DNA from: Tiliqua scincoides | Taxonomy: Eukaryota; Chordata; Lepidosauria; Squamata; Scincidae | Length of the DNA: 64,000 nt | Reading direction: 5' to 3' | Assembly: GCF_035046505.1 (NCBI RefSeq) | Contig: NC_089824.1 | Coordinates: forward strand, 52,145,274 to 52,209,273 | Shown: positions 54,429 to 64,000 of the stretch, piece by piece | Layout of the letters: the number at the start of each line of letters is the position of its first letter | Numbering within the stretch: the first letter of the stretch is position 1 | The notes under the pieces: generated by a model | The model's database searches: none | What the model was told of the DNA's origin: nothing | The model's input: the letters and a program-made list of their open reading frames with translations, nothing else | Made by a program: the position numbers and the translations under genes

Positions 54429-55370
54429 GGGCACAATCCTAACCTTGTGCCGCAAAGCACATTTGCACCTCCTTGTGTGTCAGCTGGGCCGGTGCAGGGA
54501 CACATGCCGCCCCACGGAGGCTGCATCCAGCCTCCGCGCTGACCTGGGGAGGGAGGGTTGTGTTTGTTGAGGTCTGAACCCAGGAAATCACTCAGGTCCT
54601 GTGCACAGGAGGGAATGCAACAAACGCTGTGGTGAATAGACTGTTTGTAGCTAGTAACAAGTAGCAGCTGTTCCTGATTGCTGACTCTGTGCAGCTGATT
54701 GTGGGTGTGCCTTGTGCATATAACAAGGCCGCAGACAAACACTCAATGGTGGGTGAGGGTGAGCATGAAGGGTGTTAAGGAATCAGGATGCCGTATATGT
54801 GTGTTGCTGTATGACTGACCAGTGTTGCTGTAAATATCCTTGTATATAATATATCTTGGTGATGGAACCTAACTCTTGTGTCATGTGCTTCTTTGCCTTC
54901 TGAGAGATTGCCTTGGACATCAGCCTCCAGTTTCTGTTGTGCTGCCGTTTGTTTTTCACTCTGCTGGAGACTCCTACACTCCACCCTACCACTCAACAGT
55001 GTTGGCCAAGCTCAGCTGACTGGGAGGCGGGAGGGCAGCATTCCAGGGCAGGGTGAGGGCATGTGGAGGAAGTTCCAGGGGACAGGCAGGGAGAGGGAGG
55101 CAGGGCTAGGACCCAGCAGTTATGCCAGATCCCACTCCTGTTCCCTGAGCAGCACAGAGTGGCTCCAAACAGCTCCATTCTCCTTGGACTTGAATCACCT
55201 CCTGAGGTGGCACAGGTCTGAGGAGACCCATTGGGGCTGTGGTGGTTTACCCAGGGTAAGGAGCAGAGTTTCTCCTTGCCTCCAGCTGAGCCGCTACTGG
55301 ACCCAATCATGCACTGGATACAGCGCAGGCCTCCTAGCCTGTCTGTTCCAGCGCAAGATAGGATTGCGCA
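54429..55370. mobile_element. MITE of the GTGCAATCCTAAC-ended family, split by an LTR
   Basis: Left end GGGCACAATCCTAACC, right end AGATAGGATTGCGC. The part right of the LTR matches, in reverse complement, the 35.9-kb copy (CCCATTGGGGCTG, CCAGCGCAAGATAGGATTGC). Removing the LTR leaves about 500 bp. A 184-codon frame that crosses from the LTR into this element is meaningless. Confidence 0.75.
54565..54998 (+). mobile_element. Solo LTR, 434 bp, LTR retrotransposon or endogenous retrovirus
   Basis: A fossil terminal repeat with TGTTGAG at its start and CTCAACA at its end, bordered by the 5-bp duplication gtgtt (54560-54564 and 54999-55003). A TATA-like CATATAACAAGG lies near 54717. No internal region or second LTR is present, the usual outcome of recombination between two LTRs. 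A 5-bp duplication fits Gypsy-type elements or some endogenous retroviruses. The family is not resolved, and orientation is taken from the TATA-like motif only. It is younger than the MITE it interrupts. Confidence 0.82.
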
Positions 55371-56247
55371 GCACATGGTTGACTGAGACCTGGATGTTGG
55401 AAAAAGTGTTTTGTATTTTATTCTCCTACTAGGTTCAGGTGCTGCTATTGTTTAATTGTTGCTATTGTTTAATTGTTGTTGTTGTTTATTATTTTGTTTA
55501 CCCTGGGCCCTTTAGAAAGAAAGAATCAATCAATCAATCAATCAATCACAGTCAGGAAAATAGAGAGTAAATTTGTTCTTCATATACTGGCCTTAGCTGA
55601 TATAACAGGTAGCTAGGATATATCTTCCATGGCTACAGAAGATTCTTTGTAAGAGGCGGTTGTTTTCAGTTCTGATGCAGTGTGAAATCCAGGGAGCATA
55701 GCTTCTGACAACTCTAACTGAAGACCTTAACAAAAAAAAAGACTAGGCAATCTATTTATAGGAAGCTTGGCTGCAAAGTTAATGGAAGGGTATAGCTTGC
55801 TTTAGAGACAGTTTCCTAGTTTAAGATATAGGGCAGGGCAAGTCTCTGCTTGTTCTGCCTACTGTATATTCAGTGTTTGGGTTGAAACAAAGATCAACAA
55901 ATTGTATCTCCATGCACGCTTCCCATGTAGAGATGGAAGTAGGTCGGCCCAGTCAGATAGAGCTTGGCACGTCACTCCTACATGTCTTCTTCCCCAGTCT
56001 CTGTGACATGCAGGAACAGTATAGCTTAGTTCCGCAGGATGCCCGCCTGAGTGGGAGGTACCAGAGGGGCTATTGATGTATTATGTCAGCATCTGGCAAC
56101 TTCATATATTACAAAGGATTCAAAATGCAGCTGACCAAATTTGAGGTATAAGTGCAAAGGTGCCAGAGGACACCACTGGGGTGCCAAATTCTTATGCTAC
56201 TTAAAATATTGAAAATATCACATGCTCTTTCCTCAAGCACTAATGGT
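55371..56247. other. Stretch without gene
   Basis: Contains an (AATC)n run at 55524-55549 and a TTG-rich run near 55445-55490. Nothing else recognised. Confidence 0.45.
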
Positions 56248-56405
56248 CATAAGAACATAAGAACAGCCCCACTGGATCAGGCCATAGGCCCATCTAGTCC
56301 AGCTTCCTGTATCTCACAGCGGCCCACCAAATGCCCCAGGGAGCACACCAGATAACAAGAGACCTCATCCTGGTGCCCTCCCTTGCATCTGGCATTCTGA
56401 CATAA
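56248..56405 (-). mobile_element. CR1 LINE 3' UTR fragment
   Basis: In plus orientation it reads CATAAGAACATAAGAACAGC, then CCCATCTAGTCCAGCTTCCTG and GAGACCTCATCCTGGTGCCC, the inverse of the 30.1-30.3 kb tail. Only the UTR is present. Confidence 0.9.
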
Positions 56406-56437
56406 ATGGCATTCTGGTCATTACAACGGTTGGACTA

Positions 56438-56700
56438 AGAGCCCAATCCAGAGCTGCCTAGGGTGCAGCTGTGGCGGCACCAAAAATGGCTGCCACTGCA
56501 TCTGGTACACCCAAGTCAGCCGTGGGTGGCACCTCAGGAAAAGGGGACTTTTGTCCCCTTCTCCTGGGTAAAGGGACTAACCCCGCAATGGGGAGGTAAA
56601 ATGGAGGTAAAAGCCTTCGTGTCAGTTGGCGAGCCCATCATGGAGGCTCAGGATTTGGTGGAGCATTGCTCCATTGGTCCTGACTCCCTTCCTCCCTGCT
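56438..56700. mobile_element. MITE fragment related to the 57.9-kb element
   Basis: Left end AGAGCCCAATCCAGAGC. CAAAAATGGCTGCCACTGCAT and CCCATCATGGAGGCTCAGGA match the 57.9-kb element in reverse complement. The right end was not located. Confidence 0.6.
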
Positions 56701-57317
56701 CCCTCCCCCCCCCGGCACACATCCCCACACCCTCCCCCAGCCACTCCGTCATGCCTCCTCCCCACCTTCTGTACTCAGATGAATTACTGTGGACAGGTAG
56801 AGCATCAAGTGAAAGCAAGCAGCATGTGAACATCTGCAAGGCTGCTGCTCCATCTCAGATCCAGGAGAGACCTTGCACTTCAAGGTGACGTCTAGCCTTC
56901 AGCTTGCTTGCTCTCAATCTCTCATTCAGAATAATCTATTGACCATTAAGGAACAGTGACTCATGGACTATTGGCCTAGTAACCTCCTTTACAAAAGAGT
57001 CTTTGGCTTTCAGCCATCACATGCCCAAGCCAGGACTGATTAAACTGTGGGAGATTTTTCAGGAATCAAGCCTTCTTGCATAACTGTATCAAATCTGCTT
57101 ATGTAACGTAATGCTGTTCTAGATGCTACTCCTTTGGTTTACCTGTATACCCTGTAGTTGGCACCTTTGGCCACAATTTGACAAAGGTATATAGGATAGA
57201 TCCCTGCCTGCTATCCCTCATATTCCAGGTTCAGGATTGGCTATAGGATAGTCCTGACAATAATCCAGTTAAAATAAACAGAAAGGTTGCTCCTTTGTGT
57301 TTAAGAAGACAGAGCTG
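56701..57317. other. Stretch without gene
   Basis: C-rich run at 56704-56715. Otherwise nothing recognised. Confidence 0.4.
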
Positions 57318-57625
57318 AGAACATAAGAACAGCCCTGCTGGATCAGGCCATAGGCCCATCTAGTCCAGCTTCCTGTATCTCACAGCAGCCCACCAAATGC
57401 CCCAGGGAGCACACCAGAGAACAAGAGACCTGCATCCCAGTGCCCTCCCTTGCATTTGGCATTCTGACATAGCCCATTTCTAAAATCAGGAAGTTGCACA
57501 TACACATCATGGCATGTAACCCGTAATGGATTTTTCCTCCAGAAATTGGTCCAATCCCCTTTTAAAGGCATCTAGGCCGGATGCCATCACCACATCCTGT
57601 GGCACGGAGTTCCACAGACCAGAAA
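57318..57625 (-). mobile_element. CR1 LINE 3' end with last codons
   Basis: The inverse of 29995-30300. The 3' UTR is followed (leftward on the minus strand) by the final codons, equivalent to LWNSLP...AFKRGLDQFLEEKSITGY. It is about 150 bp longer than the 56.2-kb copy and closely similar to it. Confidence 0.9.
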
Positions 57626-57898
57626 ACTAGGTATGCAACATGGTTTTTTTTCCCCATTGACCTCCTCCACTCTTGAAGAAGAATCCTGTGCAACTCTAAA
57701 GCTAGCTGTCTGCATTCTGGACATTAGGTAGCTTCAACAAGTTCTCTGTTGTACATTGCATTCAAGTACTGTGGCTACTGGACCCATGATCAGAATGTTT
57801 TGCTTTCTTTTCTAAGTTTGTAAGCACACAATTCATTGAGAAGAGAATTCTTCTGTGACACATTCATTTCAGTGGGCTTCCATAGAATAATAATTCAT

Positions 57899-58362
57899 GG
57901 TGCAATCCTAACTTGTCTGTGAGCTGGCCGGCACTGGGCTAGTGCTGCTGGAGCTCCAGAGCTCCATTGCTTGGCAGTTACACGGATCTCCGGGCAGCAG
58001 CAAGGTAGGTGACGGCATGGGAGGAGGCAGGGAGGAGGCTTTCCGGGGGGGGAGTGTTGGGGGGGTGGGAAGAGGGTGAGGAGGGGGCATACCAAGGGGA
58101 GGGAGTAAGGCAGGAGGTAGGCGGGACTGGAGCTTCACTCCACCAGATCCTGAGCCTCCATGTTGGGCCACCCACCCGACACTGAGGCTCTTCATTCTAC
58201 ACCAATCCTTGGGTCATCATAGAATCAAGTAGTCCCATTGTGGGATGAAAGTTCCCTTCTCCCGAGGAGGCAGCGTCGGCTGCCTGGGGTGCGATGGATG
58301 CAGTGGCAGCCATTTTCAGTGCTGCTGCAGCCCCGCACACCGGGAAGCACAGGGTTGGGCTG
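57899..58362. mobile_element. MITE of the CAATCC-ended group with 8-bp duplication, 464 bp
   Basis: Starts GGTGCAATCCTAAC and ends GGGTTGGGCTG, inverted but diverged. A perfect 8-bp duplication, taattcat, flanks it (57891-57898 and 58363-58370), the best evidence that this CAATCC-ended group belongs to hAT. The interior is G-rich (GGGGGGG runs near 58043-58066) and has no transposase. Confidence 0.82.
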
Positions 58363-58370
58363 TAATTCAT

Positions 58371-59524
58371 TTCAGCACAAGCTTTTGTCCACTTCACCAG
58401 ATGCAGAATTCTTGCTATATTCAAGATTAAATCTCACTGACGCACTTCAAAAGTATTCAATCAACTTCCCAGAATGCACAAACCAGGCAATCCCGGGTGC
58501 CCCGTTGTCTTGGGCATTGGAACTAAAATTCCCAGATGCTTATGCCGAAATAAGTTGTTTAATCTTTAAGATGCCATAACACTCTTTGTTCTTTCCGCTG
58601 CCCTTAAGACATTACCTAATGCTTACGTCCTATCTTTACTGGTATTAGAGTAGTAAAGATCCATTGACATGAATGAGTTCACACACTTTTTTTTCCAAGC
58701 AAGGACTTGATCTTTAATGTACACAAAAGTTCAAAAGTGCAAGAAGATCATGTTGCAGCAAGCACTTGGTTTTGTGCTGGATGGAAGGACAATTGAAGGG
58801 AAACCCTGACAATCCTTTCTTTGGGGACACGAAATTCTAGTACCATGTTATGCTTCACTTCCTACTTGTAGATAAAAAACGGTACCATTGCACAAAGCCA
58901 GGGGCTTGACAATACTTGATCTCTTTAAAGGCACAGGTGGTCAATGTTCAGGTACTTTTCATTATTCTTCTGAGCCTTGGAACAGCTCGTGTTTAAAGGC
59001 TGGTTCTGTAAGCTGGCAGAGTGCCAAACTCCAACCTATATTTGACCACAACTTCCCAAAGACTTTAAGAGGTTAGGTTTCTACTCTTTTGTTTCTAATA
59101 CATGTTTAGAATACTTCAGTGACCCTCTCAGTAGATTTAGGTCTAACATGGGTTTTACAGTCACAGGGCTAAGTCAAAATTCCCCACAAAGTCATTTCTG
59201 ACTCACCGTGTCTTGGAACTCTTCCTAGAGTTAATCTACATATACCAAAGAATGAGATAGTAGAATCCTGAAGCAATTGAGTGAGCTGTCCCACTTCCAG
59301 CTGCAGGTCAGGTCATATTTTCAAGAATCCCTCTCACGTAATACACTCCTACCAGGTAGAAAACTAGCTGGGTAGGGAGCACAGTTTGAGCTATGGCCCT
59401 TTTCCGTGATGTACTAATTTGTTTGGTTTTTATTTGCAGGGAGGGTTTTAGAGGGAGGGATGGGGTGTATGGGGAAACCTTCAGAAATGGCTTTCCTCAT
59501 CTGCAATCCCACAGCTCCAACAGT
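58371..59524. other. Stretch without gene
   Basis: No repeat or exon recognised. Confidence 0.4.
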
Positions 59525-59697
59525 TGCCCTCAAACAGTTGCCCTCATGCTGAGAGCAGTTGCGTCGGGCCAGTGCGGGCTCCAACAAATCTCTGGAGGGC
59601 CAGAGGCTCATTGGAGACTGGGGGTTCCCTGAGGGCCACATTGAGAGGCCTCGAGAGCCGCAAGTGGCCCCAGGGTCAGGGTTTGTGCACCCCTATG
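59525..59697 (-). mobile_element. hAT MITE family A, truncated copy
   Basis: CCTCATGCTGAGAGCAGTTGC, then GGAGGGCCAGAGGCTCATTGG and GGCCCCAGGGTCAGGGTTTG, then GCACCCCTA, matches the right two-fifths of the inverted 30.9-kb copy. The other end is missing. Confidence 0.82.
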
Positions 59698-62255
59698 CTA
59701 GTTGATTGTGCTCCTGTGATCTGGTCACAATAAAGATAAGTTGTTGACAAGCTTACCTATCTCTGCTGAATGCTGACCTGAGGGACAAGACATACAGGGG
59801 TCTGGAAGCATGAGTGTCCCATCCCTAGAACCAAGAAGCAAAAACATTATTGCACTGTTCACTATCACCTCCAATCTCACTACTTCATTCTCTACCACTA
59901 CAACCCAAACCACGCATGCAGAAATCCATGCAGTAATGGGCATTTTCCATGGAATAACCATATGTTAGGATGCAAAATTCATTGTCATTTCCTTATCATA
60001 GGGGTTTTGTGCCATGGAATATCCAGATATTTTGGCCACTCATCACCCACAGATGGATTTGGATTCATTCATGTGGATTTTTCAACATGTGCTTGCAATA
60101 TCCACACAGTTCTCAATATGCATGAGTTTGGTGGGCAAGGTGCCATCCTGGACTGGCTACCATCACAGCCATTCTTCACCGCAGCTCCTCCTTTCGGTGG
60201 TCTCACCTTTACAGCACAGCCGTCTCCTCTCCCTCGCTTGTGGAGAGTAGGCGAGAAAGGCACAACAGTGGGGTGTGTTTGAACTGTGGTCTGAAAAGCT
60301 TTAGACTGCGTTGGCTCATGATGGAGGGAACGGCTATTTGAAGGGCTGCGCAACATGCCCTTCAGCGTGCATAACAGTTAATAGGTTTTTCACTTGTGTC
60401 TGTGTGAATAGCTGTTGCTGGTGTGCAGCACATTAATCATGCCATTGAAGACAGTCTTGGGACTCTTTATTAAAACATTACTAATCAGAACACTTGTTTG
60501 CTCCCCAAAACCCCTTATCTTTGTTTGAACCACCACCTCTCTCTGACTAGTAAAGTAGCCACAAATCCTGCCCGATTCAGTAGTCTTCTCATGTGCTCTA
60601 TCCCTTGAGTGCAATCTGGGAGAAGGGGGAGCAGATGTCTTCATCCCTCTCTGCCACAGACAGGGAATGGCTGCACTAGTCAGGCTGTGATGGTGGCACA
60701 AGATATCATCAGGATCAAGCACTACCGACCAACCTATTTTTCTGTTTCACTTTCTGGAACAGTGTAAACAATGGAATCCTATAAAGCTGGAAGGGCTTGT
60801 CTTATCCCAGTGAGACCAACAATCTCTCTATCACAGACCCAACAATGCTACCTGGTAGTTCTTCTCTAGGACATAGAGCAGATTTTTTTTTTAAACCCAA
60901 CTACCCAAGGAGCAAACCAGATGCAATGCGGGAGTTCGGTAATTAGAATTCCCAACATCTTTTCTCTTCTTTCCAAAAGCAGCAATGGTCCCATCAGTTG
61001 AGATTGGGGTTAACCCTTTGGGGCAATTCCCCACTCAAATCCCCCCATTAGCCTCAGCAGGGGAAATGTAGAAACTGAGAGTGGAATTTGCAGCGTTTTA
61101 ACTACAGAGGCTGGGAACTGAACTTGCCACTTCATATATCCAAAGCAAACTTGCTACTGGGGCCCTCTCCTGCAGAGCTCTGACCTCTTCCTCTCTGCCA
61201 GTCTCAGTGAAGACATCCATTTGGGAATCATTAATCCAAAAACAGTTCAGCTGTAAAACCCAGATACTTTTGCTTAACACAAAAGGGTTATAGCTGGTAA
61301 TGCGCTCCTTTTATGAGTACACTTGTAATAAAAGGAGAGAAAAATCGGTTTCTGTGGCTTTGGTACAAAAATATATTTCAGTTTCCACATAAGAGGTATC
61401 AGATTCCATCAGTACTGGGATGCGTTTGCAAGGAATAAGCTAATATTCATATGATCTAAATGAAGCAGGTTCAGTAAACTTTTGGGGGGAGAGGGGCAGC
61501 TTACCACTGTTTGGTGACCGTGGGGTCGTTTTTTTCTTTTTTTATGTGGTTTACTGTTCCATGCCTTTGCAGCCAGCAGTTGGAGTTATGTTGTTGTGTC
61601 ATTCTGAAGGGGATTTGGGGGGAAACGATATGGAGTGCCAGCAGAGTGAGATGTTTCTCAGGCCTGCCCGAGAACTTGGCAAACAGACCAGTCCTTTCCC
61701 CCACCACCAGCAATGAGTCAGCTGTGTGAAAAAGGTGCATGCTGCACCCTATAGTGACAGGGGGTGACCCAAAGAAAAATTGAAGGTAAGTAAAACAAAT
61801 GTGAACTTACCTCCAAGTAAGCCCTCAGGCTTCTCAGACATATGCCACCTATTTTGATGACATACGTTCAAAGAGGGAATAGGTGAGAGGAGGCTGACAA
61901 AAGAGAGGATAAGATCCTGCCTGCATAATTGCTGCTGGATACATCCCTCCCGCCTCCTCCCCACCAGGTCTTCCTCCTTTCCTGCCCATAAAGGACCCAG
62001 TTCTTCCCACTCCCTCCTTCGCCCACCTCCACGGCTGCTTTTCCTAGCACTAGTGAATGGGGTCCTCACACCGGGCAAATGCATGCGGCCACCAGCAAAT
62101 GCACTGGCAACTTTGTTGCACTAGTTGCACCAGCAGTGTCGGCGCTGGATCTTGAGTACTGAATCTAGGCACTTCTGCCTGGATCCAGATGCTTCTGCTG
62201 GTAACCCCAATCCGGTAGGACTGGGCTGAAATTTGGCCTCCCGTTTTTGCCACCT
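59698..62255. other. Long stretch without gene
   Basis: No repeat or exon recognised. Chance frames only, including 59962-60356 and 61749-62084. Confidence 0.4.
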
Positions 62256-62358
62256 GAGAATATGGCAGCGAAAACGGAAAATATGGAGAATATGGAAGAA
62301 AATGATGGAGAAAATGGAAGAAAATGATGGAGAATATGGAAGAAAATGGAGAAAATGT
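62256..62358. repeat. Purine-rich minisatellite (GGAGAATATGGAAGAAAATGAT)
   Basis: Four to five imperfect units of 12-21 bp built from ATGGAGAA and ATGGAAGAAA words, almost free of C on this strand. Confidence 0.85.
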
Positions 62359-63707
62359 AAAGAACCATTTGGATTAGTGAAATAGCACCGTTTAGAAGAG
62401 AAGGAGAACATTAAACGTTGAACATGGGACAACCAAATCTTGCCAGTGAACTGAACCGCTTAGAGCAACACACACATAAACATAGTGGAACTTCAAAGGG
62501 ATCTGCTGGCTAATCCTGTGGATTGAGCCCCTTATAGTAGGAATCAAAATAAATATATGGAATTACTTAGTTCTCTATTATGAAATACCTTAGCTGTGTT
62601 GTGTGGGTTTATTTCAGTTGTGTGCTCCCTGCTGCCTTGCTGTTCCAGCAATGCAAATCAACTGTGAATCTGCCCTAATTGGGTAGATGGTTGTTTTGCA
62701 CTGCAGCACATACTGGGGGCCTGCACATGCTGGGGACCCCAGCACATACTGGGGGCCATCACCTACAGCATCTCCACATCATTCTTTTTGCTGTCAAATG
62801 CTCAGACAAATTCTATCTTTTTTTAACAATAGAGAAAGGGGAGCTAGTAAAATAGCAGCTTCCCCCCCCCCTTTTCCTTTCTTTCAATCCTGTTCTTTTC
62901 TTGGCGTTAGACTTTTTTTTCAAAGCTATACATACATACCTATTCTGCTTGATTGAAACAAAACTGCTCAGCTTGAACTTTTGGTTTCAAAGCTGTGCCT
63001 TGAATAGTGCATAGCTAGAAGGTAACTGCTTTCACTGTTTAGAGCTGATGATGAATAAGCTGCACCATTGTTCACTTTCATTATAAACAGAAAAGGCACA
63101 CACAGAACAGAGAAACACTCTATTTTCCGACATCAAACAATGTGACAGGACAAGATTGCCTAAAATGTTTTGTGCGGTATCAAAGGTACAGTGAGTGTGT
63201 TAAGTTACTGATGGTTAAATAAAAAAATTCTTTTGCTAATTATCTGGAAAGAAAGCAGTTTCCAGGCTGATTTTTTTTTTTTTAAAAGAAGTATTTGTCA
63301 CTTGCGGAACTATTGCTCTGTCTTCAGTCACGTACTTCCTAGGGTACAATCAACAAGGATCTGTACAAGCCCGAGGGGCTGCACAACATCTCATTATGAG
63401 CCCTTGAGAAATTCTCATTCACTGCAATGAGATGTGCACAGGAGAGAATCCACTGGATTGTTCTTTTGGTCATTCTGTTCACATATGTCTTTTCCTGTGA
63501 ATCTGCGCATTGAAACTGGGAAACAGAGATGGAGAGTAATAGGTTACAGGTCTCACTAGGTTACTTAGCTGACATTTCTCCTACAGTAGCAGTAATATGG
63601 GCCACTGCCTTCAGCACCATCTTAGATCATGTGCTTCTGCTGGTGGGGAATAGCAAGAGACCACCAAAGAACTGAAAATGTTAGACTGACATTGCTGGGC
63701 TGGCCGG
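62359..63707. other. Stretch without gene
   Basis: Contains three near copies of AGCACATACTGGGGGCC at 62704-62758. Otherwise nothing recognised. Confidence 0.4.
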
Positions 63708-63955
63708 TGCCCAGGGTGGGGTGATGCGATGATTCAGCCACATCACCTCCCACCTCATCACCTCAACCCCCTGCCTCTGGAATGGTTCCAATTTGGAGCC
63801 AAATGGAGGCAAGGGTGGGTGGGAGGGGACAGTGCCCAGGGTGGGGTGATGCAATGATACAGTCACATCACCACCACCCCACCTCATCATGTCACCCCCT
63901 GCCTCTAGAATGGCTCCAATTTGGCACCAAATGGAGGCAATGGTGGGTGGGAGGG
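63708..63955. repeat. Tandem duplication, 125-bp unit, two copies
   Basis: TGCCCAGGGTGGGGTGATGC starts both units (63708 and 63833), and GGTGGGTGGGAGGG ends both. The two copies differ by scattered substitutions and small indels. No coding significance is seen. Confidence 0.9.
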
Positions 63956-64000
63956 CACCTTCAATTCTCCGCTTACCGCTCTGAACACTCAGGGGTCAAG

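Noticed and set aside
54878-55432. A 184-codon plus-strand open frame as a gene
   Set aside because: It crosses from the solo LTR into the MITE that hosts it, so the frame is made by chance joining of unrelated repeats.
62704-62758. Short three-unit repeat AGCACATACTGGGGGCC as a functional element
   Set aside because: Only three imperfect units. Most likely a trivial local duplication.

Overview
The window looks like intergenic or deep intronic DNA of a squamate reptile, most likely a lizard. The evidence is the repeat content. There is a full Sauria-type tRNA SINE with a Bov-B-like tail, an almost complete L2 LINE whose 3' end reads into TTATTATTA, CR1 LINE 3' ends finishing in TTATGTTCTTAT, a second LINE family (RTE-like, clade tentative) with a matching 5S rRNA-derived SINE, and many short hAT-type DNA transposons. 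I found no host protein-coding exon I can defend. Nearly all longer open frames are fragments of LINE reverse transcriptase/endonuclease or chance frames.

Layout. 0-12 kb: sparse host sequence with one tRNA-SINE, a truncated RTE-like LINE end, several MITEs and simple repeats. 12.1-14.3 kb: a diverged tandem duplication, the longest RTE-like LINE copy (reverse transcriptase to C-terminal zinc knuckle), and tail-to-tail with it an internally deleted derivative of apparently the same family. 15.5-20.8 kb: a hAT MITE, the Sauria SINE, and a 3.7-kb L2 sitting inside an older MITE with an 8-bp duplication. 21-29 kb: mostly unremarkable, with a 5S-SINE at 24.9 kb and two hAT elements. 29-36.4 kb: a CR1 end and a dense cluster of hAT MITEs. 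36.4-40 kb: TE-poor and AT-rich, with an odd minisatellite and a perfect hairpin. 40-48 kb: a second 5S-SINE, an old CR1 body broken by younger insertions, an L2-tailed tRNA SINE and two RTE-like LINE copies. 48.4-50 kb: nested DNA transposons (a palindromic, Harbinger-like element inside a hAT) and another LINE end. 50-64 kb: sparse, with MITEs, a solo LTR inside a MITE, CR1 tails and small tandem duplications.

How the parts relate. The clearest system is a LINE/SINE partnership. At least six insertions of one LINE family and two insertions of a 5S rRNA-derived SINE end in the same approximately 35-bp sequence, which folds into a short hairpin with a TTCG loop. Five LINE or SINE copies have good target-site duplications of 11-13 bp and a sixth has one of 17 bp, so the shared tail is probably what the LINE reverse transcriptase recognises. 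L2 and its tRNA-SINEs show the same kind of pairing. The hAT MITEs form several families with 8-bp duplications, so autonomous hAT transposases must once have acted in trans; none is encoded here.
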